Source of the DNA: Occallatibacter gabretensis
GTDB lineage: Bacteria > Acidobacteriota > Terriglobia > Terriglobales > Acidobacteriaceae
NCBI RefSeq assembly: GCF_001449115.1
Contig: NZ_LAIJ01000001.1
Location: forward strand, 1 to 64,000
Direction: 5' to 3'
DNA length: 64,000 nucleotides
In this document: positions 37,459 through 45,643 of the stretch, in pieces
How the letters are laid out: each line of letters starts with the position of its first letter
Numbering within the stretch: position 1 is the first letter of the stretch
Notes under the pieces: model-generated
What the model was told of the DNA's origin: nothing
The model's database searches: none
Seen by the model: only the letters and a program-made list of their open reading frames with translations
Translations under genes and position numbers: made by a program

Positions 37459-37521
37459 AGTTTTTTAATCATACGCCGAAGGTTAAGAGCGCCAGCCGGC
37501 CCGCTTCGATCGCAAGTTAAA

Positions 37522-38451
37522 ATGAAACCAATGGACGATGTACGAAGCACAGGTAGTCCAAAACCTTCTCCTGCTGCATCAGATTCCCCACTGACTACAG
37601 ATCATGGGCGGGCGGCGGCTTTATTTGAGGAATCTGTCTCCATCATGGCGCGGCTCCGTGCGCCCGATGGCTGCCCCTGGGACCGCGAACAGACTTTCGA
37701 CACCATCCGCAAGTACACCCTCGAGGAAACCTACGAGGTTTTCGACGCTATTGAGCGGCGCGATTTTCCGCATCTGGCTGAGGAGCTTGGCGATCTCCTG
37801 CTACAGGTGCTCTTCTACGCCGAAATGGCTGCGAATGAAGGGCACTTCACAATCGCCGATGTGCTGGATCACCTGAACCGAAAGCTGATTCGGCGGCATC
37901 CGCATGTCTTTGGTGAGGAAGCGTCTCGCGCTGCTGGGAATCAAGCCTCTGTGGACTCCAACGCTGAGAATTCCACGCAGGTTCTGCGGAACTGGGAAGA
38001 AATTAAAGCTGCCGAAAAGGCCGCTGCTAACAAAGCCGAAGATTCTCGCCTCGACAGCGTCAATCGAGGGCTGCCGGCACTGGCTGAGGCCGCTAAACTC
38101 GGCTCTAAAGCCGCAAAATCCGGTTTTGACTGGCCTAACTGGCGCGATCTGTTACCCAAAATTGCTGAGGAGACTGCGGAGCTTGAGGTCGAAGCCAATG
38201 CCAATCCGTCCGACAAACAGAGGGTCGAATCCGAGCTGGGCGATCTTCTCTTCACCGCCGTCAATCTGGCCCGGCATCTTGGCGTCGATGCTGAGATGGC
38301 CCTTCGCGGCTGCAACCTCCGCTTTCGTCAGCGTTTTGCGGAAATGGAGCGCACTGCCTCCGGGCCTTTAGAAGAACTTTCTCCTGCAGAACTTGAAGAT
38401 CTCTGGTCTAACGCAAAGAAAACATTGGCGAAAGCCAAAATCGAGCCATGA
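37522..38451 (+). CDS. mazG: Nucleoside triphosphate pyrophosphohydrolase
   Basis: A 309-residue two-domain MazG. The upstream frame to 37432 is not family-like; I chose 37522, though the ATG nine bases on is also possible. The first domain has 'GCPWDREQTFDTIRKYTLEETYEVFDAI' and 'LAEELGDLLLQVLFYAEMA' (EExxE and ExxD metal sites); the second has 'EETAELEVEANA', 'VESELGDLLFTAVNLARHLG' and 'CNLRFRQRF'. MazG degrades NTPs to NMP and PPi and clears abnormal nucleotides. An extra Ala/Ser-rich insert around residues 135-175 lengthens the linker. The stop overlaps the GNAT start (ATGA), so it leads a three-gene operon. Confidence 0.95.
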   Translation: MKPMDDVRSTGSPKPSPAASDSPLTTDHGRAAALFEESVSIMARLRAPDGCPWDREQTFDTIRKYTLEETYEVFDAIERRDFPHLAEELGDLLLQVLFYAEMAANEGHFTIADVLDHLNRKLIRRHPHVFGEEASRAAGNQASVDSNAENSTQVLRNWEEIKAAEKAAANKAEDSRLDSVNRGLPALAEAAKLGSKAAKSGFDWPNWRDLLPKIAEETAELEVEANANPSDKQRVESELGDLLFTAVNLARHLGVDAEMALRGCNLRFRQRFAEMERTASGPLEELSPAELEDLWSNAKKTLAKAKIEP

Positions 38452-39272
38452 CCCAACAAGCAGACTCTATCCTCATCCGCTCCTGCCAGGGCCGCGATGA
38501 ATTCGAAGCCTGTGTCCGGCTCCAGATTGAGATCTGGGGCTACGACCCTGCCGACCTTATCCCCAATCGATCCTTCATGCTGGCCCAGAAGATCGGCGGG
38601 CAGGTGATGGGAGCCTTTGATACCTCGCTCCCTGGCGCGCCCGAGCAGGGGAGTGCCGCTTCGCTTATCGGCTACGCCTATGCCATTCCGGGAATCAAAC
38701 CCAATAGTGAAGGCCCGCAGAGCTATCTTCATTCCCACATGCTGGCTGTCAGTGCCGCGTATCGCAACCGTGGACTCGGGGTCAGGCTCAAGCTCTCCCA
38801 GCGTCAGGAAGCCCTTTCCCGCGGTCTTCGCCACATGGAATGGACCTTCGATCCATTGGAGATCAAGAACGCTTTCCTCAATATCCACAAGCTAGGGGCC
38901 ATCATTCGCCGTTATTATCCAGATTTTTATGGTGTATCCTCATCTCGTCTCCAGGGTGGGCTCCCAACTGACCGCCTGGTGGCCGAGTGGTGTCTGGATT
39001 CGCCTCATGTGATGGCAGCCGTTGAGGGCAAAGCCGGTGCCCAGTACAGAGTTGAGGAACGCATCATCGTTCCGGCTTCCATCTACCAGTGGAAGGCATC
39101 GGACAAAGACCGGGAACGCGCCGCGGCGGTTCAGCTTGAAAACCGTGGCAGGTTTCAGCAGGCCTTTGCGCGCGGGCTGGCCGTGACTGGCTTTGACCGC
39201 GACGCCGAAGGGAACGGAATCTACGAGCTTACGCAACTATCCCAAGTTGAAACGCGTATTCCATCTGTATAA
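38448..39272 (+). CDS. GNAT-family acyltransferase (COG3375 type), possible amino-acid N-succinyltransferase
   Basis: A 274-residue GNAT protein, longer than most because of a C-terminal extension. 'CVRLQIEIWGYDPADLIPNR' near residue 20 and 'HSHMLAVSAAYRNRGLGVRLKLSQRQEAL' around residue 105 (the acyl-CoA pyrophosphate loop, R-x-x-G-x-G-x) are visible, then 'MEWTFDPLEIKNAFLNIHKLG', typical of the COG3375 group. Its start overlaps the mazG stop and it ends 15 bases before the enolase-superfamily gene. Enzymes of this group next to an N-succinylamino acid racemase act as amino-acid N-succinyltransferases in the D-to-L amino acid conversion known from Geobacillus; I infer the same here. Confidence 0.8.
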   Translation: MTQQADSILIRSCQGRDEFEACVRLQIEIWGYDPADLIPNRSFMLAQKIGGQVMGAFDTSLPGAPEQGSAASLIGYAYAIPGIKPNSEGPQSYLHSHMLAVSAAYRNRGLGVRLKLSQRQEALSRGLRHMEWTFDPLEIKNAFLNIHKLGAIIRRYYPDFYGVSSSRLQGGLPTDRLVAEWCLDSPHVMAAVEGKAGAQYRVEERIIVPASIYQWKASDKDRERAAAVQLENRGRFQQAFARGLAVTGFDRDAEGNGIYELTQLSQVETRIPSV

Positions 39273-39287
39273 GGACTTATCCAGATC

Positions 39288-40412
39288 ATGAAAATTGACG
39301 GCATTGTTCTCCGCGAACTTCATATTCCCCTTCTTCGTCCCTTTGAAACCAGTTTCGGCGTGACGCGCGATCGTCGCGTGCTGCTTGCGGAAATCCGTTC
39401 GGAAGGCCTGACCGGCTGGGGCGAATGCACCGCGGGTGAGCATCCGCACTTTTCCTACGAATCCACTGACACTGCGTGGCACATCTTACTCCACGAGCTC
39501 GGACCTTCACTCGCCGCGGCCGAACAGGTTGAGCATGGTGGTGAAATTCCAACGATCTTCAAGCTTGTCCGCGGCCACCGCATGGCCAAGGCCACGCTTG
39601 AAAACGCCATCTGGGATCTCGAAGCCCAGCGTGAAGGAATTACGTTGGCGAGCCTTCTTGGGGGCGTGCGGGATATCATCCCCTGCGGTGTCTCGCTCGG
39701 CATTCAGAAAAGCATTCCCGATTTGCTCGCCGTCATTGAAAAAGAGCTCGCCGCCGGTTACCAGCGCATCAAGCTCAAGTGCAAGCCCGGCTGGGACGTG
39801 AAGGTCTTCGAAGCTGTGCGCAATCGATTTCCGGGGATTACTCTCAGCTGCGACGCCAATTCCGCTTACCGCCTCCGCGATGCCGATCACGTCGCTACCT
39901 GGGATGCCTTCGACCTGCTGATGATTGAGCAGCCGATGTGGCACGACGATTTCTTCTATCACTCCATTTTGCAGAAAAGACTCAATACGCCCATCTGCCT
40001 CGATGAGTCCATCAACAACCGCCGCGATGCTCTGGCGGCTATCGAGAATGAGTCCTGCCGCATTATCAACATCAAGCTTGGGCGCGTGGGGGGATTCTCT
40101 GAGGCTATCGCTGTTCACAACGCATGCCTCGAGCGCGGCGTGCCTGTCTGGTGCGGTGGAATGCTCGAGTCGGGTATTGGTCGCTCGCACAATATTGCTA
40201 TTTCTTCGCTTGAGAACTACTCGCTGCCTGGGGATGTTTCGGCTTCTGCGCGGTACTGGAAAGAAGACATCATCGAGCCCGAGGTGACTGTTACGCCGCA
40301 GGGCGAGATTATCCTGCCGGATACGCCAGGGCGTGGGTATGAGGTTCGGTACGACCTGATTGAAAGGCTTACCGTCCGTAAGGAAATTGTACGTTCCTTA
40401 GTCACCGTCTAG
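39288..40412 (+). CDS. menC: o-Succinylbenzoate synthase / N-succinylamino acid racemase (enolase superfamily)
   Basis: A 374-residue enzyme of the muconate-lactonising subgroup with all catalytic residues visible: the KxK pair in 'RIKLKCKPG', metal ligands Asp ('LSCDANSAY'), Glu ('LLMIEQPMWH') and Asp ('ICLDESINN'), the opposite Lys in 'IINIKLGRVGG', and the N-terminal capping domain ('RELHIPLLRPFETSFG'). Proteins of this sequence type can make o-succinylbenzoate for menaquinone, racemise N-succinylamino acids, or do both. AAGGA lies upstream of the ATG. No other menaquinone gene is nearby, while a matching GNAT gene is directly upstream, so racemase activity is at least as likely. The symbol is given for family only. 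Confidence 0.88.
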   Translation: MKIDGIVLRELHIPLLRPFETSFGVTRDRRVLLAEIRSEGLTGWGECTAGEHPHFSYESTDTAWHILLHELGPSLAAAEQVEHGGEIPTIFKLVRGHRMAKATLENAIWDLEAQREGITLASLLGGVRDIIPCGVSLGIQKSIPDLLAVIEKELAAGYQRIKLKCKPGWDVKVFEAVRNRFPGITLSCDANSAYRLRDADHVATWDAFDLLMIEQPMWHDDFFYHSILQKRLNTPICLDESINNRRDALAAIENESCRIINIKLGRVGGFSEAIAVHNACLERGVPVWCGGMLESGIGRSHNIAISSLENYSLPGDVSASARYWKEDIIEPEVTVTPQGEIILPDTPGRGYEVRYDLIERLTVRKEIVRSLVTV

Positions 40413-40446
40413 ACAGGCCATTTCTGTTCAGTGTCACTCGTAGCCT

Positions 40447-40477
40447 GCGGAATGGGAACCTTCGGTTCCGATTCCGC
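40447..40477 (+). promoter_or_regulatory. Very stable hairpin with a UUCG tetraloop downstream of menC
   Basis: GCGGAAT-G-GGAACC (40447-40460), TTC, then GGTTCC-G-ATTCCGC (40464-40477): two stems separated by one G-G mismatch, closed by C(UUCG)G. It lies 35 bases after the menC stop and about 100 bases before the DUF2076 gene. There is no T-run, so it is a transcript-end stabiliser or a factor-assisted terminator rather than a classical one. Confidence 0.55.
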
Positions 40478-40532
40478 GTACACTATCCCGGCAGGGCAAC
40501 TTCCGCCGCAAATCTGCGTCTCAATCCGGAGA

Positions 40533-40567
40533 GGCAGATTGTGCAGCAAGTCAGTATCTGCCGGAGG
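40533..40567 (+). promoter_or_regulatory. Hairpin next to the Shine-Dalgarno site of the DUF2076 gene
   Basis: GGCAGAT (40533-40539) and ATCTGCC (40556-40562) can pair; the right arm touches the GGAGG ribosome-binding site at 40563-40567, ten bases before the GTG start. A CCGGA just left of the stem could extend pairing into the site. This could limit ribosome access, but it may be chance. Confidence 0.35.
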
Positions 40568-40577
40568 AAAACCTTAA

Positions 40578-41546
40578 GTGACTCCCCAGGAACAGCAACT
40601 CCTGACCCAGCTTACCCAGCGCATCAACCAGACCCAGCTCCAGGACAAGGATCCCGACGCCCAGAATCTTTTGGGCAAGGAGCTTGGCGCCAACCCTGAC
40701 GCGCTCTATATCCTGGCGCAGACCGCCCTGATACAGGACATGGCGCTGCAGCGCGCCAACTCTCACGTTGCCGATCTCGAGAAGCAGATACAGGATCTGC
40801 AGCAGCAACTTGAGGAAGATGAGCAGCAGATTGACCAGCTTCAGCAGGTGCAGCAGCGGCAAACTCCGGCGAAGCCGACGAGCTTCCTTGGCCGGCTATT
40901 TGGTGATCCGCAGCCCGCTCCTGCGCAAGCTCAATATCAGCCCGTTCCGCAGCCCCAGCAGGGTTCACCTGCATATCAGCCTGTGCAGTATGCGCCTCAG
41001 CAGGCGCAATACGCTCAGCCGCAGTATGTTCAGGCCGTACCGATGCCGATGGGCGGTCCTATGATGGGCGGCCCGATGATGGGTGGTCCTGGCATGATGG
41101 GCGGCCAGCCGAGCTTCCTTCGTTCTGCCATGCAGACGGCGGCGGGTGTTGCTGCCGGAACGCTGGCGGTTGAAGGCATCGAATCGCTCTTCCATGGCGG
41201 GCATTCCGGCTTCGGCGGCTACGGCGGTGGTTTTGGTGGTGGCTTTGGTGGCGGCGAGCGCCCTGTTGAAGAGGTCGTCAACAACTACTACGGCGATTCT
41301 CCTGAGGACGAACGCCACGAGGGCGGCGGTGGTGATCGCTACGAAGGGGAACATCGGGAAGGCGGTGAGCGCTTCCACGACGCCAGCTATGAGACTTCGG
41401 GCAACTATGACCGGGGTGACGATCGGGGCAACGACCGCAACTACGACAGCAGTCTCAGCGACGATACTGCCGCCGCCGACGACAGCGTCTCCGATGTGCA
41501 GCTGGACGACAGCGGCAGCTACGACGACAACAGCAATGTGCAGTAG
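40578..41546 (+). CDS. DUF2076 family protein with Met- and Gly-rich stretch
   Basis: A 322-residue protein starting at a GTG after a good GGAGG. The first 95 residues match DUF2076: 'MTPQEQQLLTQLTQRINQTQ', 'DPDALYILAQTALIQDMALQ' by position, then a Gln-rich coiled coil ('IQDLQQQLEEDEQQIDQLQQ'). A Pro/Gln/Tyr-rich linker follows, then repeated 'PMMGG' units, a segment 'QTAAGVAAGTLAVEGIESLFHGG', a Gly-rich run, and a long acidic Asp/Ser/Gly/Tyr tail. The function of the family is unknown; Met repeats may bind metal and the low-complexity tail may self-associate, both guesses. Its last 28 bases overlap the 3' end of the glycosyltransferase gene. Confidence 0.78.
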   Translation: MTPQEQQLLTQLTQRINQTQLQDKDPDAQNLLGKELGANPDALYILAQTALIQDMALQRANSHVADLEKQIQDLQQQLEEDEQQIDQLQQVQQRQTPAKPTSFLGRLFGDPQPAPAQAQYQPVPQPQQGSPAYQPVQYAPQQAQYAQPQYVQAVPMPMGGPMMGGPMMGGPGMMGGQPSFLRSAMQTAAGVAAGTLAVEGIESLFHGGHSGFGGYGGGFGGGFGGGERPVEEVVNNYYGDSPEDERHEGGGGDRYEGEHREGGERFHDASYETSGNYDRGDDRGNDRNYDSSLSDDTAAADDSVSDVQLDDSGSYDDNSNVQ

Positions 41547-42820
41547 GCTTGTCGCAACAGCACTGCTTCGATAGCGTCGCAGGCGGAAGCTCTACCATCT
41601 TCCGCCTGCATCGCCTGCTGCATTTCGCCGGCCCGCCGCGTAAATGATTCCTCTTCCAGCAATCGTTTCAGCGCCTTTGCCGCTCGTTCCGCTGAATAAT
41701 GTTTACGCGAAATCGTAAGCCCCGCGCCGGCGCGCACAATCCGTGCCGCCTGATCCGGCTGATCCCATCCATACGGAACAATCAGCATCGGCTTTCCCAT
41801 GCGCATCGCCATCCCCGTCGTTCCCGCGCCGCCCTGGTGCACGATTACCGCGCAGCGCGCAAACACCTGCGAGTACGGCGCGTATCGCGTCACAAATACG
41901 TCCGGCGCCGTGGCGTGCTGGGACTCATCTGCCCCCACCAACAGCGCGCGCCGTCCAAGCTTTCTGGCAGCCTGAATGCTCTCCGAGTAAAAACTGCCGG
42001 GGTTATACACCGCTGTCGATCCCTGCGTAAAGGCAATCGGCGGCGCGCCATTTGCAAGAAAGCTCTCCAACTCACTTGAAAGCGTCTCTCCGGCGCTCGA
42101 TTCGTCATGAAACATAAACCCCGGCTGCACCGTATTCACAGGCCAATCCGGCTGCGGCGCGGCCAGCTGCTGCGAAAACAGCGCCAGCACCAGCTCCGAC
42201 GAAAACTTGTCCGCAAACAGCGGATTGCGTCCCGGCCGCAGGCCTTCCTGCTTGCGCAGGTCGCGAATCGGCTTCCACCAGTGGTTGATCGCCACCGTGC
42301 CCATACGCAGCATCGCGCGATGCGCTCGCGGCCCCATCCAGCGCAGATATTGGAGCTCCGGCACATTGGGCAGCACGGGAGGGTCATACACGGAGAAGAG
42401 TGTGCAGGGCGAAAGAATCACCGAAGCCCATGTCAGCCGCAGTTTTTCCGCTACCAGCGGAGCGGGGTACACCATCTCGCCCGCAATCATCATGTCCATC
42501 CCGTCGGCAGCTGCCAGCAGATCGGCGTATGTATCGCGCAAATGCGGCAACACCAGCTTGCGCAGCAGAATCTCCGTTCCGCGCCGCATGTCTTCGCATT
42601 GCGCTATCAGCTCCGTGTCCTGCGGATTCCAGTCTGGCCGCAACGGCCGGAATCCAAGGCCTAATCCCTCGATCTTCTCGCGGTAAAACGGCGTGCTGGC
42701 AATGTAAACGATGTGGCCACGCTGCTTCATCTCCAGTGCTATTCCAATCACTGGATGCAGATCACCCAACGAGCCAAGGCTCGTGAACAAAATTCGATAT
42801 TGAGATCTCTCTATGGTCAT
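41519..42820 (-). CDS. Glycosyltransferase of the UGT/MGT family (GT1)
   Basis: A 433-residue cytoplasmic GT-B enzyme. The start at 42820 places 'YRILFTSLGSLGDLHPVIG', the typical N-terminal GT1 strand with its catalytic-region glycine loop, near residue 8. The C-terminal donor site is clear: 'VIVHQGGAGTTGMAMRMGKPMLIVPYGWDQPDQAARI', the HxGGxGT and DQ pattern that holds the sugar nucleotide. Such enzymes decorate sterols, macrolides, flavonoids or glycolipids; the acceptor here is unknown. It overlaps the end of the DUF2076 gene tail-to-tail. A GT1 enzyme without biosynthetic genes around it often serves hopanoid or glycolipid modification, but nothing here confirms it. Confidence 0.87.
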   Translation of the reverse strand: MTIERSQYRILFTSLGSLGDLHPVIGIALEMKQRGHIVYIASTPFYREKIEGLGLGFRPLRPDWNPQDTELIAQCEDMRRGTEILLRKLVLPHLRDTYADLLAAADGMDMMIAGEMVYPAPLVAEKLRLTWASVILSPCTLFSVYDPPVLPNVPELQYLRWMGPRAHRAMLRMGTVAINHWWKPIRDLRKQEGLRPGRNPLFADKFSSELVLALFSQQLAAPQPDWPVNTVQPGFMFHDESSAGETLSSELESFLANGAPPIAFTQGSTAVYNPGSFYSESIQAARKLGRRALLVGADESQHATAPDVFVTRYAPYSQVFARCAVIVHQGGAGTTGMAMRMGKPMLIVPYGWDQPDQAARIVRAGAGLTISRKHYSAERAAKALKRLLEEESFTRRAGEMQQAMQAEDGRASACDAIEAVLLRQAYCTLLLSS

Positions 42821-42984
42821 AGCTAATTCAGTGCGTGCTTGTCGTTGCGTCCGTTGCATCAGAGCTTGTAGTCACAGCCCCTCAGTTCCGGCGTCGCCCA
42901 GTCCCCGTCCTCTTTGTTATACTTAGAGGGTTTGGCGCACAGCTGCGCTTCATATAATTACCAACACGTACTCGAGGTTTTCCC

Positions 42985-43725
42985 ATGTCCGGCCATTCGA
43001 AATGGGCGACAATCAAACACAAAAAGGGCGCGCTCGATGCCAAGCGCGGCAAGACCTTCACCCGCCTGATTAAGGAAATCACCATTGCCGCCAAAGGTGG
43101 CGGCGGAGATCCTGACGGCAACCCGCGACTTCGCACAGCCGTCCTGGCGGCCAAAGCTGAAAATATGCCCGCCGACAACATCAAGCGCGCCATTCAGCGC
43201 GGCACAGGCGAGCTGGAAGGCGTCAACTACGAGGAAATCACCTTTGAGGGCTACGGACCCGGCGGCGTGGCCGTTGTCGTTGATACTCTCACCGACAACC
43301 GCAACCGTACCGTCAGCGAAATCCGCCACACGTTCTCGAAGAATGGCGGCAATCTCGGTTCCACCGGTTCGGTTCTGCACATGTTCTCGAAGAAGGGTCT
43401 CATCGCCATTGAAAAATCCGCGGCGGATGAAGATGCCCTGATGAACATCGTCCTTGAGCACGGTGGCGAAGACCTTAACGATGAGGGCGATAGCTGGGAG
43501 ATTCTTACCGATCCCGCCTCCTACGAGTCCGTATCGGAAGCCATCAAAGCTGCCAAGATTGCCACTGTCGCCAGCCAAGTCACCATGATCGCCTCCACCT
43601 ACACCAAGCTCGAAGGTGCGCAGGCCAACGCCATGATGCGCCTGCTCGACGCTCTTGAAGACTTCGACGACACTCAAAACGTCTACTCGAACTTCGACAT
43701 GGATGAGGTCGAGGTCGCAGACTGA
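42985..43725 (+). CDS. yebC: YebC/PmpR family protein (translation/transcription regulator)
   Basis: A 246-residue protein with the full family signature: '[28 protein letters not shown]' at the start, '[28 protein letters not shown]', '[26 protein letters not shown]' and '[17 protein letters not shown]'. Known members (TACO1, YebC) help ribosomes through proline-rich stretches, while others have been reported as DNA-binding regulators. Three structural domains are expected. It is a single gene with its own terminator; an upstream TATACT at about 42918 could be a -10, but I find no good -35. Confidence 0.96.
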   Translation: MSGHSKWATIKHKKGALDAKRGKTFTRLIKEITIAAKGGGGDPDGNPRLRTAVLAAKAENMPADNIKRAIQRGTGELEGVNYEEITFEGYGPGGVAVVVDTLTDNRNRTVSEIRHTFSKNGGNLGSTGSVLHMFSKKGLIAIEKSAADEDALMNIVLEHGGEDLNDEGDSWEILTDPASYESVSEAIKAAKIATVASQVTMIASTYTKLEGAQANAMMRLLDALEDFDDTQNVYSNFDMDEVEVAD

Positions 43726-43750
43726 GCCGTTTCTTCAAACCAGTGAAGAA

Positions 43751-43780
43751 AGGCCGCCTGCATCCCCGGGCGGCCTTTTT
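43751..43780 (+). terminator. Rho-independent terminator of yebC
   Basis: AGGCCGCC (43751-43758) pairs with GGCGGCCT (43769-43776) around a ten-base loop, followed by TTTTT. It starts 26 bases past the yebC stop. Confidence 0.92.
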
Positions 43781-43818
43781 CATGAGATGCTGAGGTCCAT
43801 ACCTTGCGGAGAACTACG

Positions 43819-44538
43819 TTGAAACCATTTCGAAATCTGCTTCTGCTCGTGCTTGCGCTTCTTCCCCTGAATCTCGCCGCTCAGGCCGCTGATCCCGTGA
43901 ATCCCGTCGCAGAGGTTCGCTCGGAGAAGCCCTGGGGATTTACCCCGTTTCTCAACTATGGCAACGGCGTTGCTGACCGCTCCGACTACCGCTTCCTCAT
44001 CGGCGGCGTTGAAGTGACAAAGCCCATTACGCCCGTCGTCCATGCCGGGCCGCTCAGTGGCCAGTTTGAGTTCGGCGGCAGCATTATTCCGCTTTGGCAG
44101 GCTTTTACTCCTGCGCCGCATGTGCAGACTTACAACCCGTGCCCGATTCCACTTCCTACAAACCCACAAGGAGGCTGCGAGCTGGAGGTTGGCGGCGGAC
44201 ATTACACCGGTTTCAGTGTTGTTCCTGTCATCTTCCGCTGGGATTTTCTGACTCATTCGTCGCGGTTTCAGCCGTGGTTCCAGGCTTCTGCGGGTGTCAT
44301 CTACACCACGCACAAGTTTCCGCCGGATTACCTGGTGCCACATGGATACACCGCCGGTACTTCCGTCTGGAATTTTTCGCCTCAGGGCGGCATCGGCATC
44401 CGTTACTTCACGCGTTCCCGTCGTTCGATCGACTTTGGCGTGAATGCCGTGCACATCTCCTCCTCCTCGCTGGGTGACAAGAACCCAGGCGTCAACGCCA
44501 GCATCCAAGTTCAAGTTGGTTACACCTTCTGGAAATAG
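43819..44538 (+). CDS. PagL-like lipid A 3-O-deacylase (acyloxyacyl hydrolase family)
   Basis: A 239-residue outer-membrane beta-barrel candidate with signal peptide ('NLLLLVLALLPLNLAAQA'). I choose the TTG at 43819, because GGAG lies seven bases before it; another in-frame TTG at 43804 has no such site. Alternating hydrophobic strands and a final Phe-Trp-Lys end fit a barrel. Near the C-terminus 'GVNAVHISSSSLGDKNPGVN' matches the PagL 'H-x-S' active site. PagL removes the 3-O acyl chain of lipid A in the outer membrane and tunes immune or envelope properties. Lipid A enzymes are also represented by lpxD at 57.6 kb. Confidence 0.75.
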   Translation: MKPFRNLLLLVLALLPLNLAAQAADPVNPVAEVRSEKPWGFTPFLNYGNGVADRSDYRFLIGGVEVTKPITPVVHAGPLSGQFEFGGSIIPLWQAFTPAPHVQTYNPCPIPLPTNPQGGCELEVGGGHYTGFSVVPVIFRWDFLTHSSRFQPWFQASAGVIYTTHKFPPDYLVPHGYTAGTSVWNFSPQGGIGIRYFTRSRRSIDFGVNAVHISSSSLGDKNPGVNASIQVQVGYTFWK

Positions 44539-44621
44539 AGAAACAGTGATTCGTGGTCAGTAAACGCACTGGCATTAGCACTGACCACGAATCCCTAAGC
44601 ACGCATCACTACCCACTGTTG

Positions 44622-45551
44622 ATGAGCGAAGCGAATCCTATCGTCGAGTGTGTCCCCAACTTCTCTGAGGGAGCGGATTCGCGCAAGGTCGAGGCTATTG
44701 TCTCCGCCATGCGCGTCGATGGCGTGCATCTACTCGACTGGTCTCTGGATCCCGACCATAATCGCTCTGTTGTTACTATTGCCGGTCCGCCTTCAGCAGT
44801 TATCGAATCCGCCGTCCGTGGAGCAGGGAAGGCTGCCGAGCTCATTGACCTCACTGTCCAGCAGGGCGTTCACCCTCGCATTGGCGCGGCAGACGTCATC
44901 CCTTTCGTCCCCATCTCTGGCATCAAGCTTGATCAGTGTGCTTTGCTTGCCCGCCAGGCCGGTATGGAGATATGGCGGCGTTTTGGCGTTCCCGTCTACT
45001 TCTATGAAGCCGCCGCTTCGCGTCCGGATCGCTCCAACCTTGAGGATGTCCGCAAAGGTCAGTTTGAAGGCTTGCGCGATGTCGTTCGCAAGGATTCCTC
45101 GCGCCGTCCCGACGTCGGCGGTCCCACTCTCCATGCCACCGCCGGAGCCTCTGCAGTAGGCGCTCGCAAATTCCTTGTCGCCTACAACATTTTCCTCAAC
45201 ACTTCAGATGTCGCTATCGCCCGTGCCATCGCCAAAGATATCCGCGCCTCTGCCGGCGGCCTCAAAGGCGTCAAAGCCCTCGGAGTTCTGGTCCATGGCC
45301 GCGCCCAGCTCACGATGAACATCACGGACTTTGAGGTTACGCCGATCTCGCGCGTCCATGCTCGTGTTACTGCCCTTGCTGCACGCCATAAAACCGCCCT
45401 TGCTGAAGGCGAAATCATAGGCCTGGTCCCCAACGCCGCTTGCGAGCATAACTCCGACTGGATGGGGCAACTCGGCCACTTCGATCCCGCCACTAAAATT
45501 CTCGAGCGGCGCCTCGAAAACCCGCTCCCATGGCCAAATGGCGCCAGATAA
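44622..45551 (+). CDS. ftcD: Glutamate formimidoyltransferase (stand-alone)
   Basis: A 309-residue enzyme that moves the formimino group from N-formimino-L-glutamate to tetrahydrofolate, giving glutamate. 'IVECVPNFSEGADSRKVEAI' opens the protein, and 'LLDWSLDPDHNRSVVTIAG', 'HPRIGAADVIPFVPI' and 'GPTLHATAGASAVGARKFLVAYNIFL' are FTCD-type blocks; the His of 'DPDHNRSV' is the likely general base. I start at the ATG at 44622; the longer frame begins in the gap behind the PagL-like gene. Only the transferase domain is present; the cyclodeaminase domain of the animal enzyme is missing. It lies 42 kb from hutF, which acts on the same substrate. Confidence 0.93.
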   Translation: MSEANPIVECVPNFSEGADSRKVEAIVSAMRVDGVHLLDWSLDPDHNRSVVTIAGPPSAVIESAVRGAGKAAELIDLTVQQGVHPRIGAADVIPFVPISGIKLDQCALLARQAGMEIWRRFGVPVYFYEAAASRPDRSNLEDVRKGQFEGLRDVVRKDSSRRPDVGGPTLHATAGASAVGARKFLVAYNIFLNTSDVAIARAIAKDIRASAGGLKGVKALGVLVHGRAQLTMNITDFEVTPISRVHARVTALAARHKTALAEGEIIGLVPNAACEHNSDWMGQLGHFDPATKILERRLENPLPWPNGAR

Positions 45552-45643
45552 ACCTTTCCGCGGCAGCATTTATGAGCGGCTAAAGTAGCCGTCGCGTCTT
45601 ATTTGGTAGAACGGTACAATAAGTATCAGAAGGAAACCTGCTC

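Noticed and set aside
41040-41270. Repeat-rich GGC/GGT and ATGATGGGCGG stretch as a possible CRISPR or mobile repeat
   Set aside because: It is the in-frame coding of Met-Gly and Gly-rich segments of the DUF2076 protein; no spacers.
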